From Solanum dulcamara (Eukaryota; Streptophyta; Magnoliopsida; Solanales; Solanaceae): a stretch of 64,000 bases of DNA. The notes below the pieces were generated by a model. That model was not told the origin of the DNA, did no database searches, and saw only the letters and a list, made by a program, of their open reading frames with translations. The translations under genes were made by a program, and so were the position numbers. Positions 13,421 through 25,569 of this stretch are shown here, one piece after another (the stretch's first letter is position 1; each line of letters opens with the position of its first letter). The DNA is taken from the NCBI RefSeq assembly GCF_947179165.1, contig NC_077237.1, positions 10,530,735 to 10,594,734 of the forward strand, in the 5' to 3' direction.

Positions 13421-16130
13421 CGTATGTGTAGCCCTCGGATTTTTAGGTGCCGGGGGTTCGGGTCGAACTTTCTTGGATTCTTTCATAGTAGAATCCGTAA
13501 AGACCTAGGAATGACTCTTGTTGCTCTGGTGGTGCTTTATAGGAGTTTAAGAGCATTTTATTGGCAACACACCCGGAATTAGATGATTTTGCCAATTTTT
13601 CGTGTATGTTAACCCATTAATTTTTTAGGTGTCGAGCGTCTGGGTCAAACATTCTTGAATTATTCCATAGTAACATCTATAATGACCTGGAGAACGACTC
13701 GAGTAGCCCCGACGGTTCTTCAGAGGGGTTTGGGAGCATTTTATTAGCGACGCAATAGGAATTAAGCTATTTTGCCAGTTTTTCGTGTGTTAGCCCATAG
13801 ATATTTAGATACCGGGGGTCCGGGTCAAATTTTCTTGGATTCTTCTATAGTAGCATCTTTAAGGTGCTGTACAACGACACTAGTAGATCCAAAAGCGATT
13901 TAGAGGGGTTTAGGAGCAATTTATTGGCGATGTAACATGAATTTGGTGATTTTGCTAGTTTTTCGTGTGTGTTAGCCCATGGATTTTTAGGTGCCAGGTG
14001 TCCGGGTCAAACTTTCTTGGATCCTTCAATATTAGCATCCTTAATGACCTAGAGAACAACTCTAATTGCCTCGGTGGTGCTTTAGAGGTGTTTAGAAGCA
14101 TTTTATTAGCGACTTAACAGAAATTAGGCAATTTTGCTAGTTTTTTGTGTGTGTCAGCCCACGGATTTTTAGGTGCCGGAGGTCTGGGTCAAACTTTCTC
14201 GGATTTTTCTATAGTAGCAACAGTAATGACCTGGGGAATGACTTTAGTTGCCCCGGTGGTGCTTTTAGAGGGGTTTAAGAGCATTTTATTGGCGACGCAA
14301 CAGGAATTAGGCGATTTTGCTAGTTTTTCATGTGTGTTAGCCCACAAATATTTAGGTGTTGGGTGTATGGGTCAAATTTTCTTAGATTCTTCTATAGTAG
14401 CATTTGTAATGACCTAGACAATGACTCCAGTAGTCTCGGCGATGCTTTAGAGGGGTTTAAGAGCATTTTATTGGCAACGCAACAGAAATTAGGTTTTTTG
14501 TCTAGTTTTTTATGTGTTAGACCACGTATTTTTAGGTGTCGGGGATTCGGGTCGATCTTTCTTGGATTCTTCCATAGTAGCATCCGTAACGATCTGGGGA
14601 ATGACTTCAGTTTTCCCGGCAGTGCTTTAAAAGTGTTTATGAGCATTTTATTGGCGACGCAACACAAATTAAGCAATTTTGCAGTTTTTGTGTGTGTTAG
14701 ACCACAAATTTTTAGGTGCTGAGGGTCTGGGTGAAAATTTCTTAGATTCTGCCATAGTAGAATCCTTTACAACTTGTGGAATGACTCTAGTTGCCCCGAC
14801 GGTGCTTTAGAGGGGTTTAGGTGCATTTTATTGGCGACACAACTGGAATTAAGCATTCTTGTCAGTTTTTCTTGTGTTTTACCCCATAGATTTTTTTGGT
14901 GTCGGGGGTATGGGTGGAATTTTCTTGAATTCATCCATAGTAGCATCCGTAATGACCTAGGCAATGACTCTAGTAGCCTCGTTAGTGCTTTAAAAAGGTT
15001 AAGGAGCATTTTATTGAAGACGCAATAGGAATTATGCGATTTTGTCAATTTTTCGTGTGTGTTAGTTAGCCCATAGATTTTTAGGTGCCGGGGGTTCGGG
15101 TCGAAACTTCTTGGATTATTTCATAACAGCATCCGTAACTACCTAGAAAAATGACTCTAGTTTCTCCGGCAGGGCTTTATAGTAGTTTAGGAGCATTTTA
15201 TTGGCGACGCAACAGGAATTAGACAATTTTGCCAGTTTTTTATGTGTGTTCTCCCACAAATTTTTAGGTGCCGGGGTGCGGGTCAAATTTTCTTGTATTC
15301 TTCTATAGTAGCGTATTTAAGGACCTGGAGAACGACTATAGTAGCCCCGACAACGCTTTAGAGATGTTTAGGAGCATTTTATTTGCGACGGAATAAGAAT
15401 TAGGTAATTTTGCCAGTTTTTAATGTATTTTAGCCTATAAATTTTAGGTGCTGGGGGTTCGTATCAAACTTTCTTGGATTCTTTCATTGTAGAATCCGTA
15501 ACGACCTGGGGAATGACTCTATTTGCTCCTAAAGGGCTTTATAGAAGTTTAGGAGCATTTTATTGGCGACGCACCAGGAATTAGGCGATTTTACAAATTG
15601 TTTTAGTGTGTTAGCCCATGAATCTTTTAGGTGCCGGGGGTCTGGGTTGAACTTTCTTGTATTATTCCATAGTAGCATCTGTAATAACCTGGGAATGACT
15701 CCAGTAGCCCCAGTGGCTCTTTAGAGGGGTTTAGGAGCATTTTATTGCCGACGCAACAGAAATTAGGCAATTTTGCCTGTTTTCCGTGTGTGTTAGCCCA
15801 CCGATTTTTAGATGTTGGGGTTTCGGGTCGAATTTTCTTGGATTCTGCCATAGTAGCATCCGTAAGGACCGAGAGAATGACTCAAGTAGCCCTGCAACGC
15901 TTTAGAGGGGTTTAGAAGCACTTTATTGGCGACGCAATAGGAATTAGGCGATTTTGTTAGTTTTTGGATTTTTAGGTGCCTGTGGGCCAGGTTGAACTTT
16001 TTTGGATTCTTCCATAGTATCATCTGTAACGATAAGGAGAACGACTTTAGTTGCCCGGATGGTTCTTTAAAGGGGTTTAGGATCATTGTATTGGCGATTC
16101 AAATGGAATTAGGCGAATTTACCAGTTTTT
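13421..16130. repeat. Higher-order repeat unit 2
   Basis: Second unit, 2710 bp. It begins with a small deletion (CGTATGTGTAGCCC where unit 1 has CGTATGTGTTAGCCC) that is shared with unit 3. It carries a private ATAGAAGTTT near 15541 where the other units have ATAGGGGTTT. Confidence 0.9.
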
Positions 16131-18842
16131 CGTATGTGTAGCCCTCGGATTTTTAGGTGCCGGGGGTTCGGGTCGAACTTTCTTGGATTCTTTCATAGTA
16201 GAATCCGTAAAGACCTAGGAATGACTCTTGTTGCTCTGGTGGTGCTTTATAGGAGTTTAAGAGCATTTTATTGGCAACACACCCGGAATTAGATGATTTT
16301 GCCAATTTTTCGTGTATGTTAACCCATTAATTTTTTAGGTGTCGAGCGTCTGGGTCAAACATTCTTGAATTATTCCATAGTAACATCTATAATGACCTGG
16401 AGAATGACTCGAGTAGCCCCGACGGTTCTTCAGAGGGGTTTGGGAGCATTTTATTAGCGACGCAATAGGAATTAAGCTATTTTGCCAGTTTTTCGTGTGT
16501 TAGCCCATAGATATTTAGATACCGGGGGTCCGGGTCAAATTTTCTTGGATTCTTCTATAGTAGCATCTTTAAGGTGCTGTACAACGACACTAGTAGATCC
16601 AAAAGCGATTTAGAGGGGTTTAGGAGCAATTTATTGGCGATGTAACATGAATTTGGTGATTTTGCTAGTTTTTCGTGTGTGTTAGCCCATGGATTTTTAG
16701 GTGCCAGGTGTCCGGGTCAAACTTTCTTGGATCCTTCAATATTAGCATCCTTAATGACCTAGAGAACAACTCTAATTGCCTCGGTGGTGCTTTAGAGGTG
16801 TTTAGAAGCATTTTATTAGTGACTTAACAGAAATTAGGCAATTTTGCTAGTTTTTTGTGTGTGTCAGCCCACGGATTTTTAGGTGCCGGAGGTCTGGGTC
16901 AAACTTTCTCGGATTTTTCTATAGTAGCAACAGTAATGACCTGGGGAATGACTTTAGTTGCCCCGGTGGTGCTTTTAGAGGGGTTTAAGAGCATTTTATT
17001 GGCGATGCAACAGGAATTAGGCGATTTTGCTAGTTTTTCATGTGTGTTAGCCCACAAATATTTAGGTGTTGGGTGTATGGGTCAAATTTTCTTAGATTCT
17101 TCTATAGTAGCATTTGTAATGACCTAGACAATGACTCCAGTAGTCTCGGCGATGCTTTAGAGAGGTTTAAGAGCATTTTATTGGCAACGCAATAGAAATT
17201 AGGTTTTTTGTCTAGTTTTTTATGTGTTAGACCACGTATTTTTAAGTGTCGGGGATTCGGGTCGATCTTTCTTGGATTCTTCCATAGTAGCATCCGTAAC
17301 GATCTGGGGAATGACTCTAGTTTTCCCGGCAGTGCTTTAAAAGTGTTTATGAGCATTTTATTGGCGACGCAACACAAATTAAGCAATTTTGCAGTTTTTG
17401 TGTGTGTTAGACCACAAATTTTTAGGTGCTGAGGGTCTGGGTGAAAATTTCTTAGATTCTGCCATAGTATAATCCTTTACAACTTGTGGAATGACTCTAG
17501 TTGCCCCGACGGTGCTTTAGAGGGGTTTAGGTGCATTTTATTGGCGACACAACTGGAATTAAGCATTCTTGTCAGTTTTTCTTGTGTTTTACCCCATAGA
17601 TTTTTTTGGTGTCGGGGGTATGGGTGGAATTTTCTTGAATTCATCCATAGTAGCATCCGTAATGACCTAGGCAATGACTCTAGTAGCCTCGTTAGTGCTT
17701 TAGAAAGGTTAAGGAGCATTTTATTGAAGACGCAATAGGAATTATGCGATTTTGTCAATTTTTCGTGTGTGTTAGTTAGCCCATAGATTTTTAGGTGCCG
17801 GGGGTTCGGGTCGAAACTTCTTGGATTATTTCATAACAGCATCCATAACTACCTAGAAAAATGACTCTAGTTTCTCCGGCAGGGCTTTATAGTAGTTTAG
17901 GAGCATTTTATTGGCGACGCAACAGGAATTAGACAATTTTGCCAGTTTTTTATGTGTGTTCTCCCACAAATTTTTAGGTGCCGGGGTGCGGGTCAAATTT
18001 TCTTGTATTCTTCTATAGTAGCGTATTTAAGGACCTGGAGAATGACTATAGTAGCCCCGACAACGCTTTAGAGATGTTTAGGAGCATTTTATTTGCGACG
18101 GAATAAGAATTAGGTAATTTTGCCAGTTTTTAATGTATTTTAGCCTATAAATTTTAGGTGCTGGGGGTTCGTATCGAACTTTCTTGGATTCTTTCATTGT
18201 AGAATCCGTAACGACCTGGGGAATGACTCTATTTGCTCCTAAAGGGCTTTATAGGGGTTTAGGAGCATTTTATTGGCGACGCACCAGGAATTAGGCGATT
18301 TTACAAATTGTTTTAGTGTGTTAGCCCATGAATCTTTTAGGTGCCGGGGGTCCGGGTTGAACTTTCTTGTATTATTCCATAGTAGCATCTGTAATAACTT
18401 GGGAATGACTCCAGTAGCCCCAGTGGCTCTTTAGAGGGGTTTAGGAGCATTTTATTGCCGACGCAACAGAAATTAGGCAATTTTGCCTGTTTTCCGTGTG
18501 TGTGTTAGCCCACCGATTTTTAGATGTTGGGGTTTCGGGTCGAATTTTCTTGGATTCTGCCATAGTAGCATCCGTAAGGACCGGGAGAATGACTCAAGTA
18601 GCCCTGCAACGCTTTAGAGGGGTTTAGAAGCACTTTATTGGCGACGCAATAGGAATTAGGCGATTTTGTTAGTTTTTGGATTTTTAGGTGCCTGTGGGCC
18701 AGGTTGAACTTTTTTGGATTCTTCCATAGTATCATCTGTAACGATAAGGAGAACGACTTTAGTTGCCCGGATGGTTCTTTAAAGGGGTTTAGGATCATTG
18801 TATTGGCGATTCAAATGGAATTAGGCGAATTTACCAGTTTTT
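16131..18842. repeat. Higher-order repeat unit 3
   Basis: Third unit, 2712 bp. Compared with unit 2 it has about 17 differences by eye, many of them C/T or G/A transitions, and an extra TG in the GTGTGTGTGTTAGCCC stretch near 18497. Confidence 0.9.
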
Positions 18843-21553
18843 TGTATGTGTTAGCCCTCGGATTTTTAGGTGCCGGGGGTTCGGGTCGAACTTTCTTGGA
18901 TTCTTTCATAGTAGAATCCGTAAAGACCTAGGAATGACTCTTGTTGCTCTGGTGGTGATTTATAGGAGTTTAGGAGCATTTTATTGGCAACACACCCGGA
19001 ATTAGATGATTTTGCCAATTTTTCGTGTATGTTAACCCATTAATTTTTTAGGTGTCGAGCGTCTGGGTCAAACATTCTTGAATTATTCCATAGTAACATC
19101 TATAATGACCTGGAGAACGACTCGAGTAGCCCCGACGGTTCTTCAGAGGGGTTTGGGAGCATTTTATTAGCGACGCAATAGGAATTAAGCTATTTTGCCA
19201 GTTTTTCGTGTGTTAGCCCATAGATATTTAGATACCGGGGGTCCGGGTCAAATTTTCTTGGATTCTTCTATAGTAGCATCTTTAAGGTGCTGTACAACGA
19301 CACTAGTAGATCCAAAAGCGATTTAGAGGGGTTTAGGAGCAATTTATTGGCGATGTAACATGAATTTGGTGATTTTGCTAGTTTTTCGTGTGTGTTAGCC
19401 CATGGATTTTTAGGTGCCAGGTGTCCGGGTCAAACTTTCTTGGATCCTTCAATATTAGCATCCTTAATGACCTAGAGAACAACTCTAATTGCCTCGGTGG
19501 TGCTTTAGAGGTGTTTAGAAGCATTTTATTAGCGACTTAACAGAAATTAGGCAATTTTGCTAGTTTTTTGTGTGTGTCAGCCCACGGATTTTTAGGTGCC
19601 GGAGGTCTGGGTCAAACTTTCTCGGATTTTTCTATAGTAGCAACAGTAATGACCTGGGGAATGACTTTAGTTGCCCCGGTGGTGCTTTTAGAGGGGTTTA
19701 AGAGCATTTTATTGGCGACGCAACAGGAATTAGGCGATTTTGCTAGTTTTTCATGTGTGTTAGCCCACAAATATTTAGGTGTTGGGTGTATGGGTCAAAT
19801 TTTCTTAGATTCTTCTATAGTAGCATTTGTAATGACCTAGACAATGACTCCAGTAGTCTCGGCGATGCTTTAGAGGGGTTTAAGAGCATTTTATTGGCAA
19901 CGCAACAGAAATTAGGTTTTTTGTCTAGTTTTTTATGTGTTAGACCACGTATTTTTAGGTGTCGGGGATTCGGGTCGATCTTTCTTGGATTCTTCCATAG
20001 TAGCATCCGTAACGATCTGGGGAATGACTCCAGTTTTCCCGGCAGTGCTTTAAAAGTGTTTATGAGCATTTTATTGGCGACGCAACACAAATTAAGCAAT
20101 TTTGCAGTTTTTGTGTGTGTTAGACCACAAATTTTTAGGTGCTGAGGGTCTGGGTGAAAATTTCTTAGATTCTGCCATAGTAGAATCCTTTACAACTTGT
20201 GGAATGACTCTAGTTGCCCCGACGGTGCTTTAGAGGGGTTTAGGTGCATTTTATTGGCGACACAACTGGAATTAAGCATTCTTGTCAGTTTTTCTTGTGT
20301 TTTACCCCATAGATTTTTTTGGTGTCGGGGGTATGGGTGGAATTTTCTTGAATTCATCCATAGTAGCATCCGTAATGACCTAGGCAATGACTCTAGTAGC
20401 CCCGGTAGTGCTTTAGAAAGGTTAAGGAGCATTTTATTGAAGACGCAATAGGAATTATGCGATTTTGTCAATTTTTCGTGTGTGTTAGTTAGCCTATAGA
20501 TTTTTAGGTGCCGGGGGTTCGGGTCGAAACTTCTTGGATTATTTCATAACAGCATCCGTAACTACCTAGAAAAATGACTCTAGTTTCTCCGGCAGGGCTT
20601 TATAGTAGTTTAGGAGCATTTTATTGGCGACGCAACAGGAATTAGACAATTTTGCCAGTTTTTTATGTGTGTTCTCCCACAAATTTTTAGGTGCCGGGGT
20701 GCGGGTCAAATTTTCTTGTATTCTTCTATAGTAGCATATTTAAGGACCTGGAGAACGACTATAGTAGCCCCGACAATGCTTTAGAGATGTTTAGGAGCAT
20801 TTTATTTGCGACGGAATAAGAATTAGGTAATTTTGCCAGTTTTTAATGTATTTTAGCCTATAAATTTTAGGTGCTGGGGGTTCGTATCGAACTTTCTTGG
20901 ATTCTTTCATTGTAGAATCCGTAACGACCTGGGGAATGACTCTATTTGCTCCTAAAGGGCTTTATAGGGGTTTAGGAGCATTTTATTGGCGACGCACCAG
21001 GAATTAGGCGATTTTACAAATTGTTTTAGTGTGTTAGCCCATGAATCTTTTAGGTGCCGGGGGTCCGGGTTGAACTTTCTTGTATTATTCCATAGTAGCA
21101 TCTGTAATAACCTGGGAATGACTCCAGTAGCCCCAGTGGCTCTTTAGAGGGGTTTAGGAGCATTTTATTGCCGACGCAACAGAAATTAGGCAATTTTGCC
21201 TGTTTTCCGTGTGTGTTAGCCCACCGATTTTTAGATGTTGGGGTTTCGGGTCGAATTTTCTTGGATTCTGCCATAGTAGCATCCGTAAGGACCGGGAGAA
21301 TGACTCAAGTAGCCCTGCAACGCTTTAGAGGGGTTTAGAAGCACTTTATTGGCAACGCAATAGGAATTAGGCGATTTTGTTAGTTTTTGGATTTTTAGGT
21401 GCCTGTGGGCCAGGTTGAACTTTTTTGGATTCTTCCATAGTATCATCTGTAACGATAAGGAGAACGACTTTAGTTGCCCGGATGGTTCTTTAAAGGGGTT
21501 TAGGATCATTGTATTGGCGATTCAAATGGAATTAGGCGAATTTACCAGTTTTT
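18843..21553. repeat. Higher-order repeat unit 4
   Basis: Fourth unit, 2711 bp. About 120 bp of a fifth unit follow before the sequence diverges near 21670, giving an exchange breakpoint inside a monomer. Private variants include GGCAACGCAATAGG near 21353 where unit 3 has GGCGACGCAATAGG. Confidence 0.9.
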
Positions 21554-24500
21554 CGTATGTGTTAGCCCTCGGATTTTTAGGTGCCGGGGGTTCGGGTCGA
21601 ACTTTCTTGGATTCTTTCATAGTAGAATCCGTAAAGACCTAGGAATGACTCTTGTTGCTCTGGTGGTGCTTTATTGGAGTTTAGGAGCATTTTATTGGCG
21701 ACGCAATAGAAATTAGACATTTTTGCTTTTTTTCTTAGTGTCAGTCCATATTCTTTTTGGTGTCGGTGGTTTGTGTCGAATTTTCTTGTATTCATCCATA
21801 GTAGCATCCTTAACGACATGGGAAACGACTCTAGTAGCCCCAACGGTGTTTTTGAAGGGTTTAGGAGCATTTTATTGGCGACACAACAGGAATTAGGTGA
21901 TTTTGCCAATTATTCGTATGTATTAGCCTACAATTTTTTTAGGTTCGGGGATCTTGGTCAAACTTTCTTGGATTATTCCATAGTAGCATCCTTAAAGATC
22001 TAGGGAGTGACTCTAGTTGCCCCGACAGTGCTTAGAGGGGTTTAGGAGTATTTTATTAGCGATGCAACAGCAATTAGGTTAATTTGCCAGTTTTTTGTAT
22101 GTGTTAGCCCATGAATTTTATAGGTGTCGGGTGTTCGGGTCGTATTTTCTTAGATTCTTCCATAGATGCATGCGTAAGGACCCGAAGAACGACTCTAGTT
22201 GCTCCGACAGCGCTTTAGAGGAGTTTAAGAGCATTTTATTGGTAACACAACAACAATTAGGCGATTTTGCCAATTTTTTGAGTGTGTTAGCCCACAAATT
22301 TTTAGGTGTTGGGGTCCGAGTCAAACTTTCTTGTGTTCATCCATAGTAGATGTTATATCTCGTACTTCTGTACCTTGAGACGTGTTCATAAGCTTCTTGA
22401 AAATTGCCATGTGATCCCTATTTTCTATCACGTTACCAAATAACTCTAAGGAAGGGATGATGTGATGCCCCATGATAGTGAAGGTTGGAAATAGAGTTAT
22501 AAATATTTGAAAGGAGTTGGAGGCCAACTAATAAATCATGGAACTCAACTTGCTTGCGTAAGCTACTAACTTAGAAGTCCTACACACTTAAGCTACTTGA
22601 GGGTACATCGAGCTTAAGTAGCAAGGAGTGCATAGGATCTTGAAGTAAGACGAGATTACAAGCTCACGAAAGAGAAATAAGGAAACAACGCGCCTACCCG
22701 AAGCAAGTAGGTGATGCACCTACTTGGAATCAAATAGGTGATGGAGCAACTTGGGGTGGACCCCACTTCCACGTGGCAGCCCCTAGTTGGCAGGATGTTA
22801 CGGTGGCCAATCATGGCTGGACACGTGTCACCCTAAGGGGATGACACGTGTCACCCTAAGGGGATGACACATGTCACCACCAAGGCAGCCCATGTATTTA
22901 TGTTTTATGACTCTTAAGGAAAGTCATTTATCCAAAAGTTCAGCAATCATAAGAGAGGAAAAGGGAGAAAATGTTAGAGAAACCAAAGGAGGCAGCCACG
23001 GATTAAGAGAAAAACTAAGGTAAGTTTCTAATTTTCTCTCTTGAATTAAGTATATACGGTGTTCCTCAAGCATGTGGGGATGTATATATGTATCTTACGA
23101 TATCTATGGAACCATATCTTCAGCGTGATACTCAAAACAAAACAAGAGAAAGTTGAAGGAAAAACTTGAAGAACAAATAGGGAGGGCTACGGGTTTGAGC
23201 AAGAAAAGAGGTAAGGCCTGATTTTGTTTCATGAATTAATTATTTAAGGTATTCCACAATTGTATAATGATGTTTAATAGAATAACATCACAATTTGGGG
23301 AAGCGCATAAGGGACATAAATAGTCCACTTTGTTTCAGCACATTAAAAGATTTCCGAGGCACAATTTGGCAAGGTTTGGCCAAATTTGGGTAAACTAAGC
23401 TTTATCCTTTTAATTTGGACCTTATGGTGTTTCTATGAAGTGTATTATATGTTGTTTAAGTTTCTGGAAATGTGAAAACATCATCGAAATGCTTGACGTT
23501 CGAAACAAACTAAATTGGAATCGCTATAGTTGAATTGTCGTCGAAGTAAAGTGTTGTGCTTGTGGTGTACTACTGCAGGTGTGTGGGGGTTTGTTTCAGG
23601 GCCTAAATGTGTTCTAAAAGGGGTGTGGGTGCTTCTGGTAATAGACACACGACCCCTCGTTTTGTATAAATAAAGGCTTTGCAAAATAAAGACTAGAAAT
23701 CATATTTTGGTGTCGTAATTTTCAGCAAGTTGTTTGGAGCTTGTGTTGCATGATGTCGCCATGTTTTATATTTATATGCTGCAGGGTGTTTTTGTTGGTT
23801 GGATGTAGTGATTAGGGATGTAATTGGAAATTTGGATAGGGCACTTTATAGGGGAGGTGCTGCCCAATTTTCGTTAATGCCTTAACTAATTAAAGAACTA
23901 GTTGAGGAGATGAATAAGGAAATAGGTTCCATGAATGCTAAGGTGCAATTGAGGGCACTGAAAATTTAAGGTTGTTGATACTCACATTTCTTCCATGTTA
24001 AATAGGTTTGGAGGACGACGACGTGGACGTGATTAAGAGAAATCCATATGAGGTATGTGAAGCTTTCTTTTGGCATAAGTATGTAAAGCTATTTTTCTCT
24101 TTTTGGCATGTCTTAGACGTAAGTAATGAATGATATGTATATGAGCTTGGGGTAATTCCATTCATAAATTCCAAGCATGAGCCATGAGTTTCATTGACTT
24201 CGTGATATTAGAACTCCTGTAGTAATTAAGTTGTTGCCTTTTAGGGCTTCTATATGACGAAAGGTGGTATTAGAAAGCCTGTCTCTTCTTCCCCTTGGAA
24301 TGTCTTAAATGTAAGTGAATTGAGGTATGATATGAGTGTAAAGGTAGTTCCAGTTGTAAGTCCCGAGTATAACTTGTGACTCGAGTTCACTCCTAAATGC
24401 TAAGGGTCTTGAAGTTGTTAAACTACGACCCTCGAGCCTTCTATAGGCTGAATAGTGATTGGGTGTGTAAATTCCTAAATCTGGGGTTACTTAGGCATAT

Positions 24501-24568
24501 TTATGATAATGGTTAGGGGATGTTTGATGTGTTACCATGTCTTACATACACGTATATGCATTGTTGTG

Positions 24569-24815
24569 TGATATATGGATCGGGCCGTCATTCCTCGGCA
24601 TTATTATATGATATGCATGTATACGGATCGGGCCGTCATTCCTCGGCACTAATATATGAGATACAGATCGGGACTTCATACCTCGGCATTATCATATGAT
24701 ATATGGATCGGGCCATCATTCCTCGTCATTATCATACGATATATGGATTAGGCTATCGTTCCTCGACATTATTAAATAATATATGGATCGGGCCGTCGTT
24801 CCTTGACATGTGATT
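24569..24815 (+). repeat. Minirepeats inside solo LTR A
   Basis: Five to six imperfect units of about 40-45 bp, each built around ATATGGATCGGGCCGTCATT followed by CCTCGGCATTAT. They lie about 235 bp before the hairpin pair of the same LTR. Confidence 0.85.
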
Positions 24816-25049
24816 GCTATAAACATGGATAGGGTTATACGTTCCATAGCGCTAATAGCATATATATTCCTATCATGATAGATGATGTGTTTGTAATGCC
24901 GAGTCCTCGAGCGGGCCGGATACGGTATGTGATGATGGTATACAAGACTTTATTTTGTGAGGTGCAGGTACAATACCCTATTAAATGCTATACTTGGTTT
25001 CCTGCATCCCTGTTTTATTTGTTATCTCAGTTATGTTATGCTTATATAC

Positions 25050-25090
25050 TCAGTACATATATCGTACTGACCCCCCCTTTCTTCGGGGGG
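25050..25090 (+). other. Double hairpin in solo LTR A
   Basis: TCAGTAC (25050-25056) pairs with GTACTGA (25064-25070) over a 7-base loop. Immediately after it, CCCCCC (25072-25077) pairs with GGGGGG (25085-25090). The position suggests an RNA structure in the R/U5 part of the LTR transcript; that role is inferred. Confidence 0.7.
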
Positions 25091-25569
25091 CTACATTTCA
25101 TGCCCGCAGGTACAGACGTTCATTTCAGAGATCGCCAACTCAGGATTTCCACTCATCTATGATTGGAGGTCCATTATTCCAGAGCCTAGTTTTTTGTACT
25201 GGTCCTCCGGTGTATATATGTATTTGTTTATTCAGGGGTACGGCGGGGGCCCTGTCCCACCATATGTTACTGTACTATTCTTAGAGGTCTGTAGATATGT
25301 ATGTGTGGGTTGTTCGTGAGTTTATTTCGGTTGTGCCTATACGGCATGTTGTAAATGTTTTTACGTTATGGCAGCCTTGTCGGCTTGCATTCTCTTCCAT
25401 GATACGATATGAATGAGGGAGGCTACATGAATATGAAAAAGTTTTAACCCATTAGGGTTTGGGGTTTTTTATCACATTACCCATAGTTCAATTTGGTTAT
25501 ATTTGAAAGTTACGTATACGGGGGTCCAGGTCGGACCCCAGTCGTGGTCCATGGGGTTGGGTCATGACA

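Larger units (their letters stand above)
10690..21670. repeat. Young 15-monomer higher-order repeat, four tandem units
   Basis: A block of 15 consecutive, distinguishable monomers repeats with a period of 2709-2712 bp, so each landmark recurs at the same offset four times. For example, the variant CAACAGTAATGACC occurs near 11508, 14218, 16928 and 19640. Counting the GTGTTAGCCC-type monomer starts gives 15 per unit. One of them, near 13250, has lost the usual GTTAGCCC part. The left junction lies at about 10690-10712. On the right, similarity to the unit start fades near 21670. Differences between neighbouring units are few and mostly transitions. This pattern implies recent amplification of the whole unit by unequal exchange. 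Confidence 0.95.
1..22350. repeat. Satellite array, first block (about 180-181 bp monomers)
   Basis: Head-to-tail monomers of about 180-181 bp run from the window edge to 22350. Recurrent landmarks are GTGTGTTAGCCCAC, ATTTTTAGGTGCCGGGGGTC, CATAGTAGCATCCGTAACGA, GTGCTTTAGAGGGGTTTAGG and AGCATTTTATTGGCGACGCA. Neighbouring monomers differ considerably outside the young block at 10.7-21.7 kb. Two LINE insertions (1630-1977, 4471-6279) interrupt the array. After removing them, about 110 monomers remain. The array continues beyond the left edge. A unit near 180 bp is typical of plant centromeric, pericentromeric or subtelomeric satellites; which of these applies cannot be read from sequence alone. 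I do not recognise the family by name. Confidence 0.97.
22351..25569 (+). mobile_element. Solo LTR A, Ty3/gypsy-type (probably Tekay/Del-like)
   Basis: A 3219 bp segment starts TGTTATATCT and ends GGGTCATGACA, inside a satellite monomer. It is flanked by GTAGA (22346-22350) and GTAGC (25570-25574), a 5 bp target-site duplication with one mismatch. It contains no retrotransposon coding sequence and no second LTR, so it is a solo LTR left by LTR-LTR recombination. Internal marks are tandem minirepeats at 24569-24815 and two hairpins at 25050-25090. The Tekay/Del assignment is inferred from length and general appearance only. Short open frames inside it do not look coding. Confidence 0.85.

Noticed and set aside
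1..22350. Regular repeat spacing suggesting a CRISPR-like array
   Set aside because: The repeat fills the whole 180 bp unit with no distinct spacers, the genome is a plant, and no cas-like gene is present.
24875..25284. Two overlapping open frames near the end of solo LTR A
   Set aside because: They lie in LTR noncoding sequence, span the hairpins and have no family resemblance.
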